Shown here: positions 1 to 8,631 of the stretch, piece after piece
Position numbering within the stretch: position 1 is the stretch's first letter
Layout: each line of letters begins with the position of its first letter
Assembly (NCBI GenBank): GCA_025210775.1
Contig: JAOARB010000013.1
Span: forward strand, 272,306-336,305
DNA length: 64,000 nucleotides
Origin: Prolixibacteraceae bacterium
GTDB lineage: Bacteria > Bacteroidota > Bacteroidia > Bacteroidales > Prolixibacteraceae
Reading direction: 5' to 3'
The notes under the pieces: generated by a model
Told to the model about the DNA's origin: nothing
The model's input: the letters and a program-made list of their open reading frames with translations, nothing else
Database searches by the model: none
Position numbers and translations under genes: made by a program

Positions 1-394
1 CAACTCCAACAAACACAACCTTTAAGATCTCTCATTGGAAAATATCATTTCATAAAACATAGAACTCCAATTATTATATGAGAAATAAGTTACGAAATCC
101 CACCTACTACAACTATTAACACAAGATAATAGTTGTAAATTAATGGTAATTTCATCTCCATCTAATTATTAAAATATAGTTTTTAGACTCCCTTTTTTGT
201 TGGTTTATCGTTCATAGAGGTAGGGGAAACGTTCTTTTACCAAACAACATCAACTATTTTACAGCTCATTAGTTATATTTGTTATAAGCTGAAAACAAAA
301 ACAAAACAGAATGTTTCCATCAGACGGTTTGCTTAATAAAAAAGGAGACTGCATGATTTGTAAAATGAATGAAAGCATTTAAATATTTGAAACT
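1..394. other. gene-free left edge, leader of the hybrid regulator
   Basis: AT-rich stretch without a convincing reading frame. The only promoter-like signal I see is TATATTTG at 274-281, which fits the Bacteroidota -7 consensus TAnnTTTG. No clear TTTG box lies at the expected distance upstream, so it is only a weak candidate for the promoter of the regulator starting at 395. Confidence 0.3.
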
Positions 395-3300
395 ATGCAA
401 AAACAAATATCGCTCGTTACCATCTTGATTCTTTTCCTCACCCTCTCTTTAAAGGGAATGGAATTGCGTCATTTAACCATTCATAAAGGACTTAGTAACA
501 ACATTGTTTATTCAATAGGAAAAGATCCTAAAGGATTGATGTGGTTTGGAACAAGAAATGGTGTGGATAGATACGATGGGATCCATTTTAAACATTATAA
601 TCTTTCCACCAATGACTCCTTCAATTCTGAAACCAGTGTAGGAAAGACACTCCTTATCGATAAACAAGGAACGATATGGGTTGGAACACTCAATGGTCTT
701 TTCACCTATGATGCAAAAAAAGATAAGTTCCTTAGAGTGTTAGGTAAAAACAAATCTGAAATTGCTTCACTTCGTATCAACGTAATCAAACAAGATTTTA
801 ATGGGAATATCCTTATAGGGGCAGATAATACAGCTTACATCTTTAATCCAACAGAGGATACATTAATTAAGATAAGGGAGATAAATACTCCAGTAATCTC
901 TATTCTTCCATTTGATCATCAACATTTCATTATTGGAACGAACAATGGAATCTTTAAAATTAACACCAACAACTATCGTATTGGACCAATAAGTGACAAG
1001 AAAGCCATTGCAGACAAGTTGTCAAACGCCTATTGCAACTATATCTTCCAAGACAAGACCAATAGAATATGGCTATGTACAATCAATAAAGGAGTATACA
1101 TCTGGACCCCAAAAACAGATAAAATAGAGAAAAGTATTCCTCTATCTAAAACCATTACCAAGGGAGTGTGGATAAAAAAAATCATTGAACTAAAATCTAA
1201 CAACTTCCTAATAGGTGTAGATGGAAACGGGGTATATATTGTAAATCAAAAGTTTGAAATAAAATCTCAATTTAACCACAATGAAAACAAACCTAATTCA
1301 CTGAGCAATAATGGTGTATACGATCTTCTAAAAGATGATGCCAATCGTATTTGGATTGCTACTTATGGTGGTGGAGTGAATATATATGATCCAAACTACC
1401 TTCCGTTTAAACCCATACAGCATATCATAAACACAAAAAACTCTTTAAGTAACAATACAGGACGTGCGGTGTTAGAGGATACCAAAGGAGATCTTTGGTT
1501 TGGTACAAAAAAAGGAATCAGTATTCTTAATCGAAAGAACAAAAAATGGAAACATTTTTATAACCACGAAAACAACAAAAACCTTCTAGGCAGCAATACC
1601 ATATTAACGATTGAACAAATCAACAATAACGAAGTATGGGTTGGAAGCTATGGTGGAGGAATAGACAAGATAAACATCAATTCTGGTAAAATAGAGCCCG
1701 TTTTTAAAGGAGAAGAGTTAGAACAAAACGAAGGAACCATCTATGTATATAAGATCTTAAAAGACAAAGATGGAAATGTATGGATCGGGTCTATTAGGGG
1801 TAAACTACTTAAATATAACCCTAAAAATAGAAAATTAACCTCCTATCCTATATACAGTGTACAAAACATCTATGAAGGACGAAACAATGTACTTTATCTT
1901 GGATGTAGAGAAGGATTCTTTCTTTTCAATAAAGACAGTGGAGAATATAAACTTTTTCTACCAAACAAAGAATACCCCGATGCCATCAGTAGCAATGCCT
2001 GTTTCTGTTTTCACGAAGACAAACAAGGGCAAGTATATATCGGTACCGAAGGGGGTGGTTTAAATATCTTTGACCCCAAAACAGAGAAATTCAAACATTA
2101 CACCCAAGAAGATGGGTTGCCATCTAACACCATCTATGGTATCTTGCCAGATCCCAAAGGACGATTATGGCTTAGTACCACTAATGGACTATCTCTTTTT
2201 GATCCACAAAAAGAGAAATTCACCAATTACGATATCGCTGATGGACTATCCATAAAAGAGTTCAATTACGGTACTTCATGTGTCACCACAGCGGGGGAAC
2301 TTATCTTCGGAGGAGAGAGTGGATTTGTAATGTTTAATCCATTAAAGATGAAAAAGGTATCCTTAAACCCTAAGCTCTATTTCACAGACTTTAAGATATC
2401 CAATAAATCTTTAGCCATTGGAGAAGAAGGAACACCTTTACAAAAACATATTGATCTAACAAAAGTGATTGTATTGGACTACCAACAAAACTCATTCTCT
2501 TTTGATTTTATCGGAATCAACTACACCAATCCTATAAAGAACAGATATTCATGGAAACTAGAGAATTTTGAGAAAGAGTGGACTCCAGCCTCTTCTTCTT
2601 CAAGAGCTACCTATACCAATATTCCTCCTGGCACCTACACGTTTAAAGTAAGAGCCAGCAACCTACAAGATGGATGGAATGGCAAAGAGAGACAGATTAC
2701 CATCAAAGTAAATCCTCCTTTCTGGCAAACCTATTGGGCTTATGGGGTATATATTATTCTATTTATTGGTTTGGCTGATTTTGTGCTTAAGTTTATGAAG
2801 ATCCGACTGCAAGAGAAACACTCTAACGAAAAGATCCAATTCTTTATCAATGTAGCACACGATCTAAAAACACCATTAACGTTAATTAAATCTCCTCTTA
2901 CAAGTTTATCTTCAAGAGACGATTTGTCGGATCAAGATGCCGAATTAATCAGCATGGCACTGAAGAATGTAGACAAGTTACATACGCATTTCACTCAGCT
3001 ACTAGATTTTCAAAAAGCGGAAATGAAGAAAATACAGATGCAAGTCACCAGACACAATCTTGTTGAGCATCTATCAGAAATATCAGTTTCATTTAAACCT
3101 TTATTGGAGAAAAAGAGACTTCAATTCCAACTTCTATCCCATCATCAAGAAATTGGACTGTGGTACGATAAACTTAAATTTGATAAGATTTTCTACAATC
3201 TAATCTCTAATGCGATTAAATACACTCCCGAAGAGGGGAACATTAGCATTAAGATAGATCTTTCGCGAAATCATTGTATCATTAAAGTTAAAGACAGCGG

Positions 3301-4381
3301 CATTGGTATTCCAGAAAATCAACAAGAGAATATCTTTAAACGATACTATCGTGCAACCAATGCAATCAATTCAGAAGAGACTGGTAGTGGTGTTGGATTG
3401 CTTCTAGTAAAGCAGCTTGTAAAACAACATTCTGGAACCATTAGCTTTGTGAGTAAACCAGGAGAAGGCACTTGTTTTACTTTAAAATTTAAATTTGGCA
3501 ACAAACATTTCAAGGAAGCCGATCTAATAGAAGAACAACCTAAAGAAAAGTATATTCCTGTATTTAAAACTTCGGTTAAGCAAGTGTCGGAAGAAGAAAA
3601 AGAGAACAATCAAACTCTTAATGAAGACGATAATAGACCAAAACTATTATTAGTAGAAGATAGCAAAGAGCTGAGTACTTTTCTGGGAAATGAACTTAGC
3701 GAAGACTATCAAGTTTTACATGCATCGAATGGACAAGAAGGGTTAGATATAATCAAAGAAACAGAACCAGACATTATTGTATCCGACATTATGATGCCAG
3801 TAATGGATGGTAGAGTTTTCTGTACCCACCTTAAGAAGAATATCGAAACATGTCATATTCCAATTATATTGGTTACAGCACTAACCTCTTCAGATTACAA
3901 AATCGAGGGATATGAGCTTGGAGCTGATGGTTATATTGAAAAGCCATTTGATCTACGTATCCTAAAATCAAAGATTTCAAATCTGCTGAACTCTCATAAA
4001 ACATTAAAAGAGAAATTCCTTAAACAAGAGGATAGCAGTGAAAAGATCAACTATAAAAATGAGCTCGATCAAGAGTTTATTCAAAAATGTATGGACATTG
4101 TAAATCAAAACTTAGACAACTCCTCTTTCACAGTAGAAGAGTTTAGTAAGCAACTGTTTATGAGCCGTCCAGTATTGTATCGTAAGCTTAAGGCTTTGAC
4201 AGATCAATCGCCTCAAGATTTCGTAAAAATCATAAGATTAAAGAAAGCAGCAGAATTGATAAAAACAGGCAAATTTAGTATCAGCGAAATAGCCTATAAT
4301 ACAGGATTCTCTGACCCAAAATACTTTAGTACCTCTTTTAAAAAGTTCTTTGGTGTCAGCCCAAGTAAATACGACAATTAA
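395..4381 (+). CDS. hybrid two-component system regulator (HTCS)
   Basis: One-protein sensor and transcription factor of the kind that switches on polysaccharide utilisation genes in Bacteroidota. Visible order: signal peptide (1-21); two seven-bladed Reg_prop propellers (about 25-690, repeated W[IV]GT/D..G.[LIV]W motifs) in the periplasm; a Y_Y_Y domain (about 700-770, ending NIPPGTYTFKVRASN); one membrane helix (about 780-802); histidine kinase with phospho-acceptor H822 in VAHDLKTPLTLI and an ATPase domain with GSGVGLLL near 997; receiver domain (about 1083-1200) with likely phospho-acceptor D1131 in SDIMMP; AraC-type double helix-turn-helix at the C-terminus (about 1235-1328). At 1328 residues it is normal HTCS length and intact. 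The propeller probably binds an oligosaccharide, but the sequence does not identify it. Targets may be the sulfatases to its right, the utilisation locus, or genes left of the window. Confidence 0.96.
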   Translation: MQKQISLVTILILFLTLSLKGMELRHLTIHKGLSNNIVYSIGKDPKGLMWFGTRNGVDRYDGIHFKHYNLSTNDSFNSETSVGKTLLIDKQGTIWVGTLNGLFTYDAKKDKFLRVLGKNKSEIASLRINVIKQDFNGNILIGADNTAYIFNPTEDTLIKIREINTPVISILPFDHQHFIIGTNNGIFKINTNNYRIGPISDKKAIADKLSNAYCNYIFQDKTNRIWLCTINKGVYIWTPKTDKIEKSIPLSKTITKGVWIKKIIELKSNNFLIGVDGNGVYIVNQKFEIKSQFNHNENKPNSLSNNGVYDLLKDDANRIWIATYGGGVNIYDPNYLPFKPIQHIINTKNSLSNNTGRAVLEDTKGDLWFGTKKGISILNRKNKKWKHFYNHENNKNLLGSNTILTIEQINNNEVWVGSYGGGIDKININSGKIEPVFKGEELEQNEGTIYVYKILKDKDGNVWIGSIRGKLLKYNPKNRKLTSYPIYSVQNIYEGRNNVLYLGCREGFFLFNKDSGEYKLFLPNKEYPDAISSNACFCFHEDKQGQVYIGTEGGGLNIFDPKTEKFKHYTQEDGLPSNTIYGILPDPKGRLWLSTTNGLSLFDPQKEKFTNYDIADGLSIKEFNYGTSCVTTAGELIFGGESGFVMFNPLKMKKVSLNPKLYFTDFKISNKSLAIGEEGTPLQKHIDLTKVIVLDYQQNSFSFDFIGINYTNPIKNRYSWKLENFEKEWTPASSSSRATYTNIPPGTYTFKVRASNLQDGWNGKERQITIKVNPPFWQTYWAYGVYIILFIGLADFVLKFMKIRLQEKHSNEKIQFFINVAHDLKTPLTLIKSPLTSLSSRDDLSDQDAELISMALKNVDKLHTHFTQLLDFQKAEMKKIQMQVTRHNLVEHLSEISVSFKPLLEKKRLQFQLLSHHQEIGLWYDKLKFDKIFYNLISNAIKYTPEEGNISIKIDLSRNHCIIKVKDSGIGIPENQQENIFKRYYRATNAINSEETGSGVGLLLVKQLVKQHSGTISFVSKPGEGTCFTLKFKFGNKHFKEADLIEEQPKEKYIPVFKTSVKQVSEEEKENNQTLNEDDNRPKLLLVEDSKELSTFLGNELSEDYQVLHASNGQEGLDIIKETEPDIIVSDIMMPVMDGRVFCTHLKKNIETCHIPIILVTALTSSDYKIEGYELGADGYIEKPFDLRILKSKISNLLNSHKTLKEKFLKQEDSSEKINYKNELDQEFIQKCMDIVNQNLDNSSFTVEEFSKQLFMSRPVLYRKLKALTDQSPQDFVKIIRLKKAAELIKTGKFSISEIAYNTGFSDPKYFSTSFKKFFGVSPSKYDN

Positions 4382-4399
4382 CAACCTTATGTTTTAAGA

Positions 4400-4430
4400 A
4401 AGGGAATCTCATTTTTGAGGTTCCCTTTTT
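4400..4430 (+). terminator. rho-independent terminator of the HTCS gene
   Basis: Stem AGGGAATCTCA / TGAGGTTCCCT with a TTTT loop (one G-T pair), followed by a T run, starting 19 bases after the stop codon. Confidence 0.85.
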
Positions 4431-4650
4431 AGATGCAAAGTTGAACAATACAGAAAAGGAGCCATTTTAACCAGCATATTGGACTTTACTACAAAAATAA
4501 GCAAGACAGAATTTTATTTACATTCCTTTTTACTACAAGAAAAACAGATGGACCTAAAATCTCACTTCCGTTCCTTGTTCGAAACCAACAATTCATTCTA
4601 CTTATGTTCACCACAACCTTATTCTAAGTTCAGATCTGCTTCACCCCCCT

Positions 4651-4765
4651 TTTACATCAAATTCACATCAACTTCACTACAAATTCATATCAACTTCATA
4701 TTAAGTTCATTTATGCGTTATGATAAAATGAAGTTGATATGAAGTTGATATGGTGATAAATTGAA
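4651..4765. repeat. palindromic array of 11-bp units (copy 1, TTCATATCAAC type)
   Basis: The left arm reads as consecutive 11-mers close to TTCATATCAAC (4651, 4662, 4673, 4684, 4695, 4706). The right arm is made of the reverse-complement unit GTTGATATGAA (4722, 4733, 4744, 4755). A perfect 16-bp inverted pair joins 4684-4699 with 4728-4743. The element at 29113-29216 is a related copy in the opposite orientation, matching nearly unit by unit, including the centre TTCATTTAT[GA]CGTTATG. The function is unknown to me; it may be a MITE/REP-like dispersed element or an array of protein-binding sites. Confidence 0.8.
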
Positions 4766-5084
4766 CTCGATGCAATAATAAAATAAAATTATGATGTAGT
4801 AGGTATTACAATAACATCAGGTTAATATTGATTTAAGTAATATTTGTTACTTAGTAATTTATGATCTGAACTTTAAAAAGAGATCGTTTCAAATAGAAAG
4901 AATAGCCTCAACAGGATCACTAAAAAAAATAGACTACTGTATCCAACTGCTTTATCAAATGAAAGGACCATAAAAGCCCTATTTTGGAATGTCTTTTGTC
5001 CATTTTATTCATAAAACACTCTTAATTACATTTTACAATGTGATTTCATTGGATCACCAATTATCAAAGGAAACAAAGGAGAAA

Positions 5085-5116
5085 TAAAAAGATAGGGATG
5101 CAAAAGCATCCCTATC
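5085..5116 (-). terminator. terminator of the sulfatase operon
   Basis: Perfect 11-bp stem GATAGGGATGC / GCATCCCTATC (5091-5101 and 5106-5116) with a four-base loop. On the minus strand it is followed by a T tract (5090 down to 5086). It lies about 105 bases past the stop of the second sulfatase gene. Confidence 0.9.
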
Positions 5117-5221
5117 GGGGAAAAATAATTAATAATAACCAATTATAAAGAACATCCATTTGTGTTAAACACAAATTAAACAGATGCATGCAATACTAAC
5201 TTGTTTTTAGTAGCACAATTT

Positions 5222-6757
5222 TTAATTCCATTCTAATACCTCTTTAGATAGATGCATAAAGTCATCCAATTCCTTTTGCTTCTGACATAATACCTTAAAT
5301 AGTTGTTTCTTGATTCTTTTCATCTCTTTGTCATCAGAAAGATTAAACATTTCCTGTGGGTCTCTCTTTATATCAAAAAGCTGCACATGCTTACTCTTAG
5401 GGTAAACAATCAGTTTATAATGTTTTGAACGAACCATACGCTGTAGGTCCTTGTATGCACCAAAGATATATTTCTCTCCTTTGGATGTTTTATCATCTAT
5501 AAGCTTCTTCAGACTTGGAAATTCGACAGAGTTGGGTGTATTAATATTAGCGAAATCACATGTTGTAGCAAAAACACTTTGCATATAAACCATCTCGTCG
5601 ACTCTCTTATTTCTTGGAATATTTGGTCCACAAATGATCAAAGGCATACGAATACTATGTTCGTATTGATTTTGCTTACCCATCAATCCATGACACCCAA
5701 CAGCAAGTCCATGATCAGAAGTAAAAATGATATAAGTATTGTCTGCTTTACCACTTTTTTCCAATGCATCTAATATCTTTCCTATTTGCTCATCCACGTG
5801 CGTAATCATTGCATAATATTCTTGTCTATGCAATGCAACCGCATCCAGAGTTCTAGGGAAAGGGGCCAACTTCTCATCTCTGACCTTATGGTCTCCTTGA
5901 TCAAAAGGATGTTCAGGTAGAAAATTAATTGGGATTTGAATCTTCTCCAAAGGATATTTGTCTATCACATATTGGGGAGATTGTCTAGGATCATGAGGAG
6001 CATTAAATGCAACATACATAAAGAATGGTTTATCCGATTTTGGCACCTCATTACGTAGATAGGAAATCGCCTTTTCTGTATACAGTTCAGAAGTGTGCTT
6101 TTGTACGATATAGGGCTTACTTTTATTTCTGTTGCCCTTATTATCTTCCACTATATCATAGACAGAAGGAGACCAATGACCTAAATTATTTTTATCCGAA
6201 GGACTCCATTTGCTCTGTTTAACACTACTGCGATTATAAACATTCTTAGTAGACGCATACATTCCTTTTCCAATGGCTTCTCCTTTCTCAAAACTTCTCA
6301 AAAGTGCTTGACTACTATTGTGCCATTTCCCTGTAATAAAAGTATTGTAGCCTGCCTTACCCATGGTTTCTCCCCATAATGCAGCAGAAGATACCGTTTG
6401 ATTCTTTTTATCGCCGTGACCTAGATATTCTTTATTCTTAGCAGCATGAAAGACTGTTTGTCCTGTGATAATCATGGTTCTACTGGCAACACAGATTGCC
6501 GCAGACCACGATCCTTGGTTAAAAGCATGGGTAAATACCACTCCTCTATTCTTAAGCTTATCTAAATTCGGTGTGATGATTTCGGAATTGTTTAAAGCAT
6601 GAATAGATTTATATGTTTGATCGTCTGTTAGAAGAAAAAGGACATTCGGCTTCGCATTACTAGATTGTGCAAAGGTATTCATGCTACCACAAACACCTAG
6701 AAGTAACGTGGCATAACTGTTCCATCTCTTCTGTCTATTTTGCAAAAATTTAATCAT
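5222..6757 (-). CDS. secreted S1-family sulfatase (CxAxR type)
   Basis: Formylglycine-dependent sulfatase of the alkaline phosphatase superfamily, expected to remove sulfate esters from a glycan in the periplasm or outside. It has an N-terminal hydrophobic export signal (to about residue 30), metal ligands in LLTDDQ (D45, D46), the maturation motif C89-V-A-S-R93 (C-x-A-x-R variant, still a known formylglycine site), TGKWH and a second metal site FTSDHG. At 511 residues it is full length. Its ATG overlaps the TGA of the upstream sulfatase gene by four bases (ATGA), so the two are translationally coupled. The match to iduronate- or choline-sulfatase-like families is only general, and the substrate cannot be read from the sequence. 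The neighbouring carbohydrate locus suggests a sulfated polysaccharide. Confidence 0.93.
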   Translation of the reverse strand: MIKFLQNRQKRWNSYATLLLGVCGSMNTFAQSSNAKPNVLFLLTDDQTYKSIHALNNSEIITPNLDKLKNRGVVFTHAFNQGSWSAAICVASRTMIITGQTVFHAAKNKEYLGHGDKKNQTVSSAALWGETMGKAGYNTFITGKWHNSSQALLRSFEKGEAIGKGMYASTKNVYNRSSVKQSKWSPSDKNNLGHWSPSVYDIVEDNKGNRNKSKPYIVQKHTSELYTEKAISYLRNEVPKSDKPFFMYVAFNAPHDPRQSPQYVIDKYPLEKIQIPINFLPEHPFDQGDHKVRDEKLAPFPRTLDAVALHRQEYYAMITHVDEQIGKILDALEKSGKADNTYIIFTSDHGLAVGCHGLMGKQNQYEHSIRMPLIICGPNIPRNKRVDEMVYMQSVFATTCDFANINTPNSVEFPSLKKLIDDKTSKGEKYIFGAYKDLQRMVRSKHYKLIVYPKSKHVQLFDIKRDPQEMFNLSDDKEMKRIKKQLFKVLCQKQKELDDFMHLSKEVLEWN

Positions 6758-8229
6758 TTGTTTTTTCTTTTTACAGGTTTTAGTGGATCAACCCAATTTT
6801 GTTGAAGAAGATTATACGATTCTGTTCCATACTCTTTCCCTTCAAAACTACTTTTACAACGAGCTAACCAAAGTTGGTAATTTCTTGCCATCTTTTTCAC
6901 TTTAGATCGCTTTCTTTTACTTAAATCATTTACCTCTGAAGGATCATCGTAAACATTATATAGTTCATACTCTCCCTTGCGAGCATAAAGCTTATATTTA
7001 CCATTCATGGAAGCCAATTGTTCTTTAATGGCAAAATTCATTTGATCTTTACGATGGATCTTTCGTCCTTCTATAAGAGGTATAAGACTCACTCCATCTA
7101 ATTCATTTTTCACTATCTTTTGATCAAGATCTAATGCCTCAACAATAGTTGGGAAGTAATCAGAAGTATTGCAAGCAACATCTGTTTCAAAAGCTCGATT
7201 AACTTTACTAGGCCATACAAGTAATCCTGGAACACGAATGCCTCCTTCATAAAAAGAGCGTTTACGATCTTTAAAAATATCTGCAGTTCCTGGACTTCCT
7301 ACCTCTGGACCATTATCACTACAGAACCAAATCATGGTGTTTTCAGACATTCCTTGTTGTTTTAGATAATCTCTTAATCGTCCAATCTGCTCATCCATTG
7401 CGGTAATACAACCAGCATAATTCATCATGTTCTGATCCTGATCTTTATACATTGCAGCATATTTAGGACCTGCCACACATGGCATATGCGGGGAATGAAA
7501 CCATACAACGGCAAGAAATGGATCTTTGTTATTTTTTGCTTTATCAATAAAAGGAATCACACGATCCATGACAATCCTACTGTCATCTCCAGAGAGATTC
7601 TCGGTAACTTTATTTCCTTTAATATTCCAATAAGAGGTTCCAAATAGTTTAGACTTCTCTCCTTCTTTTATATAATTCCATCCTTCTCTTTTGGCTCCAA
7701 CCATAGTTTTTTTCATAGGATCCCACGTTGGAACTTTTGATTCGGTAACAAAAGCGTTATCATATCCATGCCATGCAGGAGGATTGTATTCCGCTTTATT
7801 TTCCGTACAACCTCTATTGGCATCCTTCTCCGATATAGTTAGGGTTCCCAAATGCCACTTACCAAAATGTCCAGTAGTATATCCTTGTTCTTTTAAGACT
7901 TCAGCTAAAGTCTGTTCTTCTTTACGAAGCACCCCTTTATTGGCATAAAAAACACCAGTTCGGAATGGATTTCGTCCAGTTAAAACACTAGCACGGGTAG
8001 GAGAACAAACAGCAGAAGCGGAATAGAATCGATTAAATTTCACACCCTCTTGAGCCATTTTATCCAGATTTGGTGTTTTAATCACCTTATTCCCATTATA
8101 TCCGGTATCCCCCCATCCCAGATCATCAGCCATGATAAGAATTACATTTGGTTTCTCTTGTGCTTTAACTCCCCACGAAAAAGAAGAAGCCATAAAGAGT
8201 CCACATAACAAGTTTTTATTTAAAAACAT
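6754..8229 (-). CDS. secreted S1-family arylsulfatase (CxPxR type)
   Basis: Arylsulfatase A-like enzyme, 491 residues. Signal peptide ends near VKAQ (residue 24). Metal ligands lie in LIMADDLGWGD (D35, D36). The formylglycine motif is C75-S-P-T-R79 followed by ASVLTGRNP, the classical signature. FGKWHLG and FCSDNGPE (second metal and sulfate site) are also present. It is first in a two-gene operon and overlaps the next sulfatase by four bases. Nothing is missing. The different maturation motifs of the two enzymes suggest different subfamilies, probably acting on differently placed sulfates of one glycan (inference). The formylglycine-generating or anaerobic maturation enzyme is not in this window. 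Confidence 0.95.
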   Translation of the reverse strand: MFLNKNLLCGLFMASSFSWGVKAQEKPNVILIMADDLGWGDTGYNGNKVIKTPNLDKMAQEGVKFNRFYSASAVCSPTRASVLTGRNPFRTGVFYANKGVLRKEEQTLAEVLKEQGYTTGHFGKWHLGTLTISEKDANRGCTENKAEYNPPAWHGYDNAFVTESKVPTWDPMKKTMVGAKREGWNYIKEGEKSKLFGTSYWNIKGNKVTENLSGDDSRIVMDRVIPFIDKAKNNKDPFLAVVWFHSPHMPCVAGPKYAAMYKDQDQNMMNYAGCITAMDEQIGRLRDYLKQQGMSENTMIWFCSDNGPEVGSPGTADIFKDRKRSFYEGGIRVPGLLVWPSKVNRAFETDVACNTSDYFPTIVEALDLDQKIVKNELDGVSLIPLIEGRKIHRKDQMNFAIKEQLASMNGKYKLYARKGEYELYNVYDDPSEVNDLSKRKRSKVKKMARNYQLWLARCKSSFEGKEYGTESYNLLQQNWVDPLKPVKRKNK

Positions 8230-8631
8230 ATCTTGAATATTAGTTGTATAATAGTCTATTTAGTTTTTTTAGATTAAGCCTATTTATAGAGGACAATAGA
8301 TCTAAAGGTATGGCTTATTGTCAATCATTGTGTTTTAAAAAGTTGCAAGCCTTATATCAAAAGAATGAAATTCATCCTAATTGCAAGCAAGATATAGAAT
8401 CAATAAATGCAACTGTTAGATTTTTGTTTTAGGAAAGTGGATTTTTGTGTTTAAGCCTTATATATCGGATATTATGATCCACATAATACTTTTTTGGGAC
8501 TTTCTAAAAAGAAGATTTACAAGATATGTTAGTATGAATAGCGAAAAGGAAGTAATACTTAACAAAAAAGGTTGCCTCATAGAAATGAGACAACCTTCTT
8601 ATTTATTTCAGAAAGTGGTAGTACCAGCTTA
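8230..8631. other. gene-free interval between sulfatase operon and C25 protease
   Basis: About 400 bases holding the leader of the sulfatase operon and the terminator of the protease gene at 8564-8597. A 62-codon plus-strand frame (8244-8432) has no recognisable content and I do not call it. Confidence 0.5.
8564..8597 (-). terminator. terminator of the first C25 protease gene
   Basis: Minus-strand stem AAGGTTGTCTCA / TGAGGCAACCTT with a six-base loop, then a T6 tract (8569 down to 8564). One non-canonical pair in a 12-bp stem. Confidence 0.85.

Larger units (their letters stand above)
4382..5221. other. gene-free convergent interval with a repeat element
   Basis: Between the HTCS (+) and the sulfatase operon (-). 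It holds the HTCS terminator, the 11-bp-unit palindrome at 4651-4765 and the sulfatase terminator at 5085-5116. An 87-codon frame at 4479-4742 runs through the repeat and looks spurious. I see nothing else. Confidence 0.6.

Noticed and set aside
4479..4742. 87-codon plus-strand frame after the HTCS gene
   Set aside because: It runs through the 11-bp repeat array; composition follows the repeat and no domain is visible.
8244..8432. 62-codon plus-strand frame in the sulfatase leader
   Set aside because: No homology I recognise, and it would lie divergent within the operon promoter region.
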